NCBI GenBank assembly: GCA_002293475.1
Contig: DBDG01000049.1
Location: 1-24,462, forward strand
Direction of reading: 5' to 3'
Source: Lachnospiraceae bacterium UBA938
GTDB taxonomy: Bacteria; Bacillota; Clostridia; Lachnospirales; Lachnospiraceae
DNA: 24,462 nt
This document shows, in pieces, positions 6,776 through 14,462 of this stretch. The stretch's first letter is position 1. The number at the start of each line of letters is the position of its first letter. The notes beneath the pieces are model-generated. The model had not been told where the DNA came from, did no database searches, and worked only from the letters and a program-made list of their open reading frames with translations. The position numbers and the translations under genes were made by a program.

Positions 6776-8875
6776 TCAATTAATATTTACATTATAAAAT
6801 AAGTTATTATAGGTGCCCAAATTGCCGCCGGCATTAGATTGAGCCATTGTATGTATATTTAGTTTTTTAAAATCTGAATTATATGACAATAACGCAGTTG
6901 CTATCTCTACATAATTACCTGCTGTTCCACTTTTTAACTTAGCCAGGCTTTTTTCGACGGCTATTTTGGCGGCATCATATCTATCGGGACACACATTTAT
7001 ATTATCGGCATCTCCGCTTGTATGAGTGAGCTCAATACCGCCCGCTGTGTAAGTTTCATGCGCAAATATATCAGCCAGTATATGCAGAGCTATTCCCCAT
7101 GTAAAATACTTTTTTTGCGCAGCAGAGGGTTGAGTTGTATACGTGGGATTCAATCCATATTCATTAAAAATAGCGACCCAGTTTCTGCCATTGATGGCGG
7201 AAGTGGATGAGAAATGATTTTTTATATAATTGTATGAGTTACTGTCAATACCCCGGATAGTACTTTGAGATATTGATGCACTGCCCCCGCTCAATGCTAT
7301 TCTCGTTACAAATTCGTAACATGCAATATAGTTATAAGTACCCCAAGAATGTCCATGATATGGTATGGCACCGTCTCCTAAGCTCTGATTATTAACAACG
7401 GTAGTCCTAGTTAAGTATTGATCCGGATAAACTGATCCTGCCTTAATAATTTTTATCTCATCAGCAGTAAAACCAGTAGGACTGCCTACTGAATTCTCGT
7501 GTGCAGTTTTTCCCCACCGGCCTTCCACATAATTGATATCGTCATCCACCTCCTCAAAGGTCTCTGGCATCGTAAGATTTTTCGAAATAAGGTCCGACTG
7601 GACCGATGCGCTGTCGTCCCAGTTCTCCGCAAAGGACTCATACATTTCCAGTGCATATTTCACATCCAGCAGACCACATTCATCACTGTTGCTGATATCC
7701 TTTGCACTTGCGATTAACAGTTGCCGGATAAACTCACTGGATTGTTCCCGGTCCTTCTGCCAGAGCAAGGATGCCGCACCGGTAATATGAGGAACGGCTA
7801 TGCTGGTTCCATGCGTCACGATCTGTCCGCCGAAGAATCCGGTCGCTTTGATCTTATCTCCGGGGGCAGCAATTTCCAGTTCCTCACCAGTATTGCTGAA
7901 ATCAGTGATTTGGGCACTGGTATCCACTGCGGCCACCGCCATGACCTCCGGCAGGGCTGCCGGATATTCCACGGCGCCGGATACATTGCCGGAAGAGGCT
8001 ATCATGAGGATTCCGGCATCATAAGCATCGGCCACTGCTTTATGAAGTGCTTGGGAAGGATTCGTGGTACTGAAGCTCATGTTGATGATATCCATATCAT
8101 TGTCAATACACCAATAAATGCCCTCAATGATACGGCTGACCGGCGCTTGGTTCTGACCGTCCAGTACCTTAACCGAGTACAACTCTGCGTTTGGGTTCAC
8201 TCCTTGGACTTCGTTGTCCTGATTGCCCGCTATGATACTGGCAACGGCAGTTCCGTGCCCGCTCATATCCACGAACATGGGCGATATGTATTGTTCTTCT
8301 GGGACAAGATTGACCGTACCGGCCAGCTCAATGCCCCTGACAATATCCACACCAGAATCCAAGACAGCCACCTTAATTCTTGGTGTCCCTTCCGCCGGTG
8401 CTTCTTCTGGAAGATCATTGGCACCGACTGCTTTCATGTTCCATTCATAATCTTCCGGCTGGGTGGGTTCACGGTGTGTTGTATTAGCATATTCTTCAAT
8501 CAGCGCCTGTTGGAATGTCGCAATCTCCGCTACAGTGGGCACCTCATCTTCACCCGCTAAGGTATTGGCTTCCATTATAAAATCTTCTTCGATCACTACT
8601 ACATTGGTATCGTGCTGTAGATCCCTGGCTTCCCGGTTCATTAACCCGGCTACTAATATGTCGTTCTCCGCTAAGGCAGCATTATGGGTTGCGGCATCTC
8701 CTATTATATCTTCCACTTGCTCATATGCCTGACTGTCCGAGGTAACGATGATATAGTTCTTCATCTCATTATACTCAGCCCCCAATAGCGAATAAGCTGG
8801 TATGGTTGTAAATACCAGTGCCAATGTTAAAACAGTTGTAATCCCTTTTTTGAAAAGCCTCTTTTTTTGTTTCAT
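6776..8875 (-). CDS. Secreted S8 subtilase with extra C-terminal metal-binding-like domain
   Basis: A 699-residue protein starting 6 bases after AAGGAGGG. A signal peptide covers about 1-33 (basic start, hydrophobic core, cut near LLGA). An I9-type inhibitor propeptide covers about 38-104. The subtilisin domain covers about 165-415, with Asp173 (VLDSG), His207 (GHGTAVA), the oxyanion Asn297 (SSGN) and Ser358 (GTSIAVPH), so all catalytic residues are present. Residues 455-699 are unusual for the family: HGHSWGTYNY, then GIALHILADIFAHETY, where His598, Asp602 and His606 resemble the helical metal site of zinc phospholipase C-like proteins. No membrane anchor or cell-wall sorting signal is seen. 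It could process extracellular peptides, but a link to the RiPP operon is inference only. Confidence 0.88.
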   Translation of the reverse strand: MKQKKRLFKKGITTVLTLALVFTTIPAYSLLGAEYNEMKNYIIVTSDSQAYEQVEDIIGDAATHNAALAENDILVAGLMNREARDLQHDTNVVVIEEDFIMEANTLAGEDEVPTVAEIATFQQALIEEYANTTHREPTQPEDYEWNMKAVGANDLPEEAPAEGTPRIKVAVLDSGVDIVRGIELAGTVNLVPEEQYISPMFVDMSGHGTAVASIIAGNQDNEVQGVNPNAELYSVKVLDGQNQAPVSRIIEGIYWCIDNDMDIINMSFSTTNPSQALHKAVADAYDAGILMIASSGNVSGAVEYPAALPEVMAVAAVDTSAQITDFSNTGEELEIAAPGDKIKATGFFGGQIVTHGTSIAVPHITGAASLLWQKDREQSSEFIRQLLIASAKDISNSDECGLLDVKYALEMYESFAENWDDSASVQSDLISKNLTMPETFEEVDDDINYVEGRWGKTAHENSVGSPTGFTADEIKIIKAGSVYPDQYLTRTTVVNNQSLGDGAIPYHGHSWGTYNYIACYEFVTRIALSGGSASISQSTIRGIDSNSYNYIKNHFSSTSAINGRNWVAIFNEYGLNPTYTTQPSAAQKKYFTWGIALHILADIFAHETYTAGGIELTHTSGDADNINVCPDRYDAAKIAVEKSLAKLKSGTAGNYVEIATALLSYNSDFKKLNIHTMAQSNAGGNLGTYNNLFYNVNIN

Positions 8876-8958
8876 TAATTTCCCTCCTTAGTATTGTAAA
8901 TTTATTATGTGCGCCAATGTTTACGTACTGACAACAACAATGACGCCACTTGTAGTAG

Positions 8959-8987
8959 ATTATAGAGACTTGATGGTTTGTTAGCAA
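8959..8987 (-). promoter_or_regulatory. Promoter of the subtilase gene
   Basis: On the minus strand TTGCTA (8987-8982), a 17-base spacer, and TATAAT (8964-8959). The expected start near 8952 leaves a leader of about 75 bases before the ATG at 8875. Confidence 0.6.
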
Positions 8988-9175
8988 TATCAATTACATA
9001 ATATACAGATTTGCTGTCTAAAGTAAAAATTATCTTGCGCCTAATATTGAATCGGCGATTGACATAACCCCATTGTTGATTGAATTATGGATTTCAATTT
9101 TATATAATTATATAATTTTGCTAGAGCCATACTGGGTATTAATTCATGTAGCACAAGTTAATATATTGGGAGTTG

Positions 9176-9293
9176 AACAAAATAACAGTTTATACATTAT
9201 GATTTTTGAATAAGAAATTGATTGTGAATGTCGATCGACTTACAGTGGAATTGTTGTATATGACAATTGCTTTGGTTGCCCAGATGAGGAGGT
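9176..9293 (+). repeat. Direct repeat copy A, with promoter-like core
   Basis: About 118 bases that match copy B at 9634-9752 imperfectly (roughly 70 percent by eye). Shared blocks in order are AACAAAATAACAGTT, ATTTTTGAAYAAGAA, TTGATT, AATTGTTGTATAT and GATGAGGAG. A core of TTGATT (9218-9223), 17 bases and TACAGT (9241-9246) sits at the same place as in copy B but is weaker. Confidence 0.7.
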
Positions 9294-9303
9294 GAGAAAC
9301 ATT

Positions 9304-9405
9304 TTGCGCAGCCATTGGTCGCCGTCACTTGCAGAATCAGAAATGGCAACGACAGTAAATTTCAATTGGAACATAAACTTCGAAAAAGAAATGATTTATT
9401 CATAA
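9304..9405 (+). CDS. Possible 33-residue peptide after repeat copy A
   Basis: GAGGAGGTGAGAAAC is followed by ATT (9301) and TTG (9304) in one open frame: MRSHWSPSLAESEMATTVNF, then NWNINFEKEMIYS and TAA. The ribosome site is strong, but the best-spaced codon is ATT and the TTG is 11 bases away. No similarity is recognised. It could be a small secreted or regulatory peptide, or chance. Confidence 0.3.
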   Translation: MRSHWSPSLAESEMATTVNFNWNINFEKEMIYS

Positions 9406-9633
9406 ACTGTTTGTTAAGTAATAAAAGTCTTTCTATCTATCTGACAGATTAAGAAAATTAATTTACAGGTGAACGAAAAGCTTACAAAAAGTTTACTATT
9501 GGAAATATAGCTATATTCGCATATCCAGTAATTTTCATAACTAAGATTCAGCTTTTTGCCCCAGAATATAAATATATGGCCAGATAATATAATTATAATT
9601 ACCCACATGATGCCTGTGAGATAATCTGAATAA
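9406..9633. other. AT-rich spacer between the two repeat copies
   Basis: No convincing ORF on either strand; minus-strand open frames lack ribosome sites. ACAGTTTATG occurs on the minus strand at 9411-9420, resembling the ACAGTT blocks inside both repeats but inverted. Nothing else is seen. Confidence 0.4.
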
Positions 9634-9752
9634 AACAAAATAACAGTTGACTCGTTGTAATTTTTGAACAAGAACTTGATTCTGAAAGCTAATCGTGGTA
9701 TAGTGTAATTGTTGTATATAGTAACTGCTTGGGTTTATATGGATGAGGAGAA
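9634..9752 (+). repeat. Direct repeat copy B
   Basis: Second copy of the 9176-9293 unit, 458 bases further on. It carries the same ACAGTT block about 33 bases before the -35, a good promoter core, and a GATGAGGAG ribosome-site-like block at the end. Confidence 0.7.
9676..9704 (+). promoter_or_regulatory. Promoter in repeat copy B
   Basis: TTGATT (9676-9681), a 17-base spacer and TATAGT (9699-9704). The upstream ACAGTTGAC block (9643-9651) resembles one half of a LytTR/AgrA binding pair. A second half 12 bases on would be TTGAACAAG, a weak match. Control by the LytTR regulator encoded at 13304-14023 is therefore possible but unproven. Confidence 0.5.
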
Positions 9753-9913
9753 GATCCCCGGTTGACGGAGACATATTGGAATTAATGTATTCTAAAGATT
9801 ACATAAAGCTTTGCACAGAGTATGTTCCGGGGTATTCTAATTGGGTTCATGTAAAGAGGAGCAGTACACAAACAAAGGGTTATATGAGTTATGATTTATA
9901 TGACCACGCATAA
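9743..9913 (+). CDS. Possible 56-residue small protein after repeat copy B
   Basis: ATG at 9743 opens MRRRSPVDGDILELMYSKDY and ends MSYDLYDHA before TAA. The ribosome site for the ATG is poor. A TTG at residue 12 with GGAG six bases before it is an alternative start. It lies between a good promoter and a hairpin (9935-9971), so it is likely transcribed. Unknown function; it is aromatic and polar with one Cys and no signal peptide. Confidence 0.35.
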   Translation: MRRRSPVDGDILELMYSKDYIKLCTEYVPGYSNWVHVKRSSTQTKGYMSYDLYDHA

Positions 9914-9934
9914 ATAAGATTATCTATTGAAGGG

Positions 9935-9971
9935 AAGGGTGTTTCTGACTATTAGCTTTTGAAACACCCTT
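9935..9971 (+). terminator. Hairpin ending the small transcript
   Basis: A perfect 11-bp stem, AAGGGTGTTTC (9935-9945) with GAAACACCCTT (9961-9971), and a 15-base loop. It is followed by AAACATATAATTT, so the U tract is weak. It is likely a terminator or 3'-end stabiliser before the lipoprotein gene. Confidence 0.6.
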
Positions 9972-10024
9972 AAACATATAATTTGTGAAAACAAACAAAG
10001 TCTGCGACGGCATGGAGAGTTTAA

Positions 10025-11083
10025 ATGATTGATAGAAAATATAATATAAAAATGTTTATGGCATTGCTCATAGGTATATTCATTTTGAATAGCTGTCAGA
10101 GTGTAAATAGCGTTACTAATGAAATTATAGTAACAGAAGAAAACCGTGTAGTAGAGAGCAATAATATCGGTAATAATGAAAATAACGTCAAATCTTCCGG
10201 AAATCTGTTGATACCACTTGAGATTCCCGTAAACACTAAGGCTGAAGAAATACATTATTACCGGGAGGATTATGTTGAACTGCTGCCAGAAGCACCCCAC
10301 TGCATATCGGATGGTAAGAATATATATTTGCTTAGCAGTCCTGATTTTTATATAATGCCGGTTGGTACAGATGAGATTAAGCTGAATAATATTGATCTTC
10401 CGGAAGGAATGGAAATTTGTCATTATACATCCGACAGCTATGGCAGAATACATCTGCTGATTGCAGCACGCGATAATGAGGAATACTTTATCTGGCGACT
10501 TGATGGCAACTACCAAGTTGACAAGAAGATTGAAATATCGACATATATCGAAACAATCCAAATGCCGCGTTGGCCGCGCTGGTTTCTGGTTCTTGATGAC
10601 GGTACTTATTATATCCAATGGGCCCTGGAACAGGATGGTATAATTGTTTCAGGCGATGGAATACTTAGGCACCGATTCACATTGGATTCACTGGGAATTG
10701 GTCAGGTGAGGCAGGTCGCTGTTGGAAAGGACGATCATATTTATATTGTTCACGGCAATCGTATTGAGAGACGGGTAATTGGCAAGCTTGATGTAGATAG
10801 CTGCATTATAGAAAATGAAAATCCGAATCTTTATTTTCCGGCCAATGAAATTTTTATAGCGATGTCCGCCGGTACTGATACGAATCTTTTGCTATTAAGC
10901 ATGTACAGTGGGATTTGGGCTTATGATACGGAAAGTGGAATCATGGAAAACCGTGTCTCAATATCTGATGTTCGTTCGGGTTTGGATATAGAATCGGAAT
11001 TTTGGATCAATCTGTTTTTGCCCGATGGACGTCTTTCTGACCAGCAAATAGAGGATGATGATAAAAAACAGCAGACACCATAA
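10025..11083 (+). CDS. Lipoprotein with beta-propeller-like domain, solute-binding domain missing
   Basis: A 352-residue protein. GGAGAG lies five bases before ATG. The lipoprotein signal has a lipobox ILNSC, with Cys24 lipidated. A polar linker to about residue 60 is followed by repeated beta-rich blocks (SDGKNIYLL, SDSYGRIHLLI, VGKDDHIYIV) typical of a propeller. It aligns by eye with the first 335 residues of the solute-binding lipoprotein at 19522. Its WAYDTESGIM-to-LFLPDGRL stretch matches YRYGTATGEL-to-VLPYGEDGVL there. It then ends after about 15 unrelated polar residues that are antisense to the end of the membrane protein gene at 10958-11758. It is thus probably a truncated relative whose ligand-binding half was lost at a junction near 11035. 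It may still be exported and work as a propeller-only sensor. Confidence 0.75.
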   Translation: MIDRKYNIKMFMALLIGIFILNSCQSVNSVTNEIIVTEENRVVESNNIGNNENNVKSSGNLLIPLEIPVNTKAEEIHYYREDYVELLPEAPHCISDGKNIYLLSSPDFYIMPVGTDEIKLNNIDLPEGMEICHYTSDSYGRIHLLIAARDNEEYFIWRLDGNYQVDKKIEISTYIETIQMPRWPRWFLVLDDGTYYIQWALEQDGIIVSGDGILRHRFTLDSLGIGQVRQVAVGKDDHIYIVHGNRIERRVIGKLDVDSCIIENENPNLYFPANEIFIAMSAGTDTNLLLLSMYSGIWAYDTESGIMENRVSISDVRSGLDIESEFWINLFLPDGRLSDQQIEDDDKKQQTP

Positions 11084-11758
11084 TAATATTCGCACAAAAT
11101 TATTTGCTTCTGACGATATTAAATAATAAAAATTAGGCGACCTTCTCGTACCTCTTGCAAAAATACAAAACAGGTCGGCAAATCTGTAAATAGCTTCTGT
11201 TTTAAAAGACATCATCTGCAAGAAAGTAACAAAACTACCTGTGAAAATATAAAGCAGCAGTATCATGGCCGTTAGTCCGAGGGCTTTGTTTTTTATCATT
11301 GAAATACAAAGGCCGGCTAAACAGGCAAAAAAACAAGGCAGTCCATGATATAATATCCACAGCTTACTTACATACAGCCAATAATCCCGGCCAAATTCGC
11401 TTATGCTGATGGCAAGTAGAACATTCATCCCGATAAAGAAAAATGTAATAAACGCATTGAGTAACTGTAACACCAGGATCTTGCTCATGTCAGCTTTGAA
11501 ACTTCCTATCGCGGAAGAACCGATGATGCCTTCAATGCCTTCCCAATGGTTCTTACCAAGGTACATATAAGATATTATTGTAAAAAAAATAAAGGAAAAC
11601 TGGCTTATTTCCAATGTTCTTAATAGAATATATATTACTTGGTAATCTTGAAGTATTATGTTCCATATTCCCCATAAAATACATCCGGCTAGAAATAAGC
11701 CATAAAGTATCATTATTCTTCTGTGTTTGAATAGCATACGGAATTCTGTTATAAACAA
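10958..11758 (-). CDS. ABC-2-like multi-membrane-spanning protein of the Agr operon
   Basis: A 266-residue protein with TTG start at 11758; GGAGGG lies eight bases before it, overlapping the end of the kinase gene. MFITEFRMLFKHRRI followed by six hydrophobic segments is typical of ABC-2 transporter permeases. No ATPase gene is present beside it. The last residues after LLVRK lie antisense to the lipoprotein at 10025, a 126-base tail-to-tail overlap, so its natural end is probably lost in a rearrangement that may also have removed a partner ATPase. It lacks the His and Cys active-site pattern of AgrB and is not called a peptidase. It may export a peptide or confer self-protection; neither is shown. 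Confidence 0.65.
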   Translation of the reverse strand: MFITEFRMLFKHRRIMILYGLFLAGCILWGIWNIILQDYQVIYILLRTLEISQFSFIFFTIISYMYLGKNHWEGIEGIIGSSAIGSFKADMSKILVLQLLNAFITFFFIGMNVLLAISISEFGRDYWLYVSKLWILYHGLPCFFACLAGLCISMIKNKALGLTAMILLLYIFTGSFVTFLQMMSFKTEAIYRFADLFCIFARGTRRSPNFYYLISSEANNFVRILLWCLLFFIIILYLLVRKTSIGQKQIDPKFRFYIQTRTNIRY

Positions 11759-11775
11759 TTGAGGTTCCCTCCGTA

Positions 11776-13047
11776 TTAAACAACCAATTTCTCGCCCGCC
11801 GGAACCACCAAAATAACGGTCATATAAACATAATTATCTTTTAGATCGCTCCACACGCTGCCCAAATAGCTATTGGCGACTTTTTCCATACTTTTCATAA
11901 TGACATTATCACGATATATATACTTGTATTTCTTTCTTTCCTCATCGCTTACAGTATTCGCGTGTGCCATGGAAATTCTAAGCATTGTTGTGTCATAATT
12001 CATTTTAAAAGTCAGTGTTTTGTCTGAATAATACCTCAAGTCGTCTATTGCGCAGTTTAACATGCCGGAAAGTATGGTGGTGATATCAATACCGTCCATA
12101 TTCATATTCTTAGGGATAAAGATGTTGTGATCAATAGTAATGCCTAATTTTCTCGCTTTGGCAAATTTGGTGCTTAGTATACTGTCTATCGTATAGTTTC
12201 CAGTATGTATTAAGTCCTTTTCTCTTGTTTCCACAGATATATAGTTATCTATGTAGGATATGAGCTTTTCGTTTTCTTTCTCTTCCGCCATAGACCTAAT
12301 GACAGTCAGATATTCTTTCATATTGTAATGCAATTCTAACAGCATGTGAGAAGAGGTACAAAGCATATCATATTGATGATGGTAATCATTGATTTGTTGT
12401 TGTAAGTTGTTTCGCTCTTTTTCTCTTATCATCTGCTCTGTCAGGTATAAGTATATCAACGCAGAAGCAATATAAAGAATTAATATAACGTTAAAGATAA
12501 CTTCCCTGTATGTAAGTACCCGGCTTCTTATACAGACTTCAAAGAAGACTGCAAAAAATGCAATAAGTATATGGATATTCCATTTTATCAGAGACTTATT
12601 TGTCCATTTATCCTTATTGAAATGACAAATAATAAAAGTTATAGTTGTTATTTCAATGACTCTGCAATAGAGAGACATATGAAGCATAGTCTCGCTAACA
12701 GGTATGCTGGTATTTATTTGTGGTTGTTCTACCAGAAATCTTACAGCAATTTCAGAAAAAAACATAATCAATATTACTAGTGTTACGGAAAAGAGTTTAA
12801 GCTTGAGATTTGAAGCATAGTTTAACGTCCACAAACCAAGTATAATAATTACTGTCATGGAAACTATCCATGTTTCTGCTACAAATTGCATTAGAACTAA
12901 ATTTATAAACGTAGCAAGTACATAAGAAATAAATTCTATTTTTTTATTATAGGGTTTAGATATATTAACTGATCTCATTATGCAACATATAAAATATGTA
13001 TTTACAAAATTCAGCATAATTGCCAATATTTCAAACATTATACTCAT
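11776..13047 (-). CDS. AgrC-like sensor histidine kinase with degenerate ATP-binding motifs
   Basis: A 423-residue protein; GAAAGGATAACAA precedes ATG. Residues 1-205 have about six membrane segments, as in peptide-sensing AgrC kinases. A coiled linker covers about 206-235. The dimerisation helix has His240 in LHYNMKEYL at the place of the usual HDY motif, and SILSTKFAKARKLGI matches the helix after it. The GHKL ATPase has an N-box-like LNCAIDDL (Asn331) and HANTV. The glycine-rich lid motif, normally GLGLKS, reads DNVIMKSM with no glycine. ATP binding may thus be weak or absent. It lies downstream of the AgrD-like gene and is expected to sense its cyclic peptide and signal to the LytTR regulator. 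Confidence 0.8.
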   Translation of the reverse strand: MSIMFEILAIMLNFVNTYFICCIMRSVNISKPYNKKIEFISYVLATFINLVLMQFVAETWIVSMTVIIILGLWTLNYASNLKLKLFSVTLVILIMFFSEIAVRFLVEQPQINTSIPVSETMLHMSLYCRVIEITTITFIICHFNKDKWTNKSLIKWNIHILIAFFAVFFEVCIRSRVLTYREVIFNVILILYIASALIYLYLTEQMIREKERNNLQQQINDYHHQYDMLCTSSHMLLELHYNMKEYLTVIRSMAEEKENEKLISYIDNYISVETREKDLIHTGNYTIDSILSTKFAKARKLGITIDHNIFIPKNMNMDGIDITTILSGMLNCAIDDLRYYSDKTLTFKMNYDTTMLRISMAHANTVSDEERKKYKYIYRDNVIMKSMEKVANSYLGSVWSDLKDNYVYMTVILVVPAGEKLVV

Positions 13048-13072
13048 TTGTTATCCTTTCGTATAAAAATTC

Positions 13073-13104
13073 ACAGGGCATATTTGCCGTAAAATATGCC
13101 CTGT
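13073..13104 (-). terminator. Hairpin between agrD-like and agrC-like genes
   Basis: A perfect 13-bp stem with a 6-base loop; the left arm is ACAGGGCATATTT (13073-13085). On the minus-strand transcript it is followed by GAATTTTTA, a modest U run. It probably reduces readthrough or protects the upstream RNA, favouring the regulator and signal peptide over the kinase. Confidence 0.7.
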
Positions 13105-13118
13105 AACAATCCTGACCA

Positions 13119-13262
13119 TTATTGCCATTTGTCGAACTTAAACTTTTCGGCAATTCCCGGTAATTTTGGTTGAAATAAACCAAAGCAGCACAGAGAATTT
13201 AAATTAGTTTTTGTAATCCCCAGTGCCAGTTTAGCGACCCTTTTCGTAACATTTTTCTTCAT
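13119..13262 (-). CDS. agrD: AgrD-like cyclic lactone autoinducer precursor
   Basis: A 47-residue peptide. The start at 13262 has AAGGTG six bases before it; the longer frame from 13301 lacks one. MKKNVTKRVAKLALGITKTN is an amphipathic leader. LNSLCCFGLFQPKLPGIAEK carries the core and the conserved QPKxP motif of clostridial AgrD peptides. The expected signal is a five-residue thiolactone (or lactone-like) ring, Cys26-Phe-Gly-Leu-Phe30; Cys25 is an exocyclic or alternative ring residue. The charged tail would be removed by an AgrB peptidase, which is not in this window. It lies between the regulator and the kinase genes. The identity is strong; the exact ring is inferred. Confidence 0.85.
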   Translation of the reverse strand: MKKNVTKRVAKLALGITKTNLNSLCCFGLFQPKLPGIAEKFKFDKWQ

Positions 13263-13303
13263 AAGCTTCACCTTCTTTCTAAAAATCATCAACATTAACA
13301 ATA

Positions 13304-14023
13304 CTACAAAAGTCTCATAATCCCACCAAACTCCTTTTCCAATTCTTGATACTTACCGGAGCTGAGAGCTATGGTTTCATTTGTGAACAATAGTATTTCG
13401 TTTTTAGATAACCGTGACACAAAGTTCAGATTCACAACGTAATTCCTGTTTACCTGAAAGAAATTACTCCCTTTCATCTGATCGATGACACTGATCAATG
13501 TGCCATAAAAGTAATCTTCTCTATCTTTGGTTTTTATATAAACTGCCCTATCCTTAAAATAAAAATAAATAATATCCCGCCTATATATCCGATAAACATC
13601 TCTCCCGAATTTATAAGTGAAAAAATCCTCACGGCTGCTATTATATTTATTTATCATTTTCTGGAATACATTTTCGATATCTGATCTGGTCGTGGGCTTC
13701 TGTATAAAATGCTGCGGCTCAGCCGCAAAGATATCTTGTATCATTTCAGAATGAACAGATATAAAGGCAATCATGGCAGAACGGTCTTTTACTTTGTTCC
13801 TTATCAGATAGCCTAAGTGTATTCCGTTGACGTCCCTCAGTTCTATGTCCAGAAAAAGCATATCATATCTTATGCCGCCGAGGATGTCGGCATACAGTTC
13901 TTCGGCGCTGTAATATACATTGATATCGGCCTTAAACATTTTGTTTTTAGCATAATCCAGAAGCGTCTGTTCAATATAACCGGCTGTTTTTAAGTCGTCC
14001 TCGCAGATAGCGATTTTGCACAT
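13304..14023 (-). CDS. LytTR response regulator (AgrA-like)
   Basis: A 239-residue protein with AAGGGGG before ATG. The receiver domain covers 1-120 with acidic Glu8, Asp9 and Asp10, phospho-acceptor Asp59 (MLFLDIEL) and Lys109 (FIQKP). The LytTR DNA-binding domain covers about 137-239, including FYFKDRAVYIKT, GSNFFQVNRNYVVNL and IALSSGKYQELEK. It is first in the operon with the AgrD-like peptide, the AgrC-like kinase and the membrane protein, under a strong promoter. It should bind direct repeats upstream of target promoters. The duplicated promoter units at 9.2 and 9.6 kb are candidate targets. Confidence 0.9.
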   Translation of the reverse strand: MCKIAICEDDLKTAGYIEQTLLDYAKNKMFKADINVYYSAEELYADILGGIRYDMLFLDIELRDVNGIHLGYLIRNKVKDRSAMIAFISVHSEMIQDIFAAEPQHFIQKPTTRSDIENVFQKMINKYNSSREDFFTYKFGRDVYRIYRRDIIYFYFKDRAVYIKTKDREDYFYGTLISVIDQMKGSNFFQVNRNYVVNLNFVSRLSKNEILLFTNETIALSSGKYQELEKEFGGIMRLL

Positions 14024-14090
14024 CCCGTCCCCCTTTTGTGTTAAACTATAATGAAATGGGCAATAAATTCGTCGTCACGTATTATTAATA

Positions 14091-14119
14091 ACTATAACCC
14101 GATTTAAATTAAATGTCAA
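14091..14119 (-). promoter_or_regulatory. Promoter of the Agr-like operon
   Basis: On the minus strand TTGACA (14119-14114), a 17-base spacer and TATAGT (14096-14091). This is close to perfect consensus, so basal expression should be high. The leader is about 60 bases to the ATG at 14023. Confidence 0.75.
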
Positions 14120-14444
14120 ATGTAATATATTTAAACATCGAAGAAAAATAAATAATAAAACTCATAAACAATTCACATTTTAATAATTAACAAATTAAAT
14201 AAAGATATTTTAATTTAATTATACTAAAAAGCGGGCAATCCAATACATTTAACAGGCAAAAACAAACATTGATAAGAATCTATTCTTTCAACCATGGTAT
14301 TGTAAATTAACAACACGAATAATAACAATCTTGAAATATTACCAGCGGAATTAATTAAGCAGAAAATAATAAACATGAATTATGATAAATTCACATAAAA
14401 ATGTTACAAAATTACCCATTACAATTTGCGTTTTACCAATTAAT
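14120..14444. other. AT-rich intergenic stretch
   Basis: Divergent control region between the Agr-like operon and the small membrane protein gene. It is very AT-rich with scattered AATTAA runs. I found no clear plus-strand promoter, ORF or strong hairpin. Any regulator sites for the Agr operon would lie in 14120-14200. Confidence 0.4.
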
Positions 14445-14462
14445 GGGGGGGAGGTGATATAA

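Noticed and set aside
10958..11758. The membrane protein as the missing AgrB
   Set aside because: It is longer than AgrB (266 versus about 200 residues) and has an ABC-2-like start. The LYHGLPCFFAC stretch does not give the AgrB His-to-Cys spacing.
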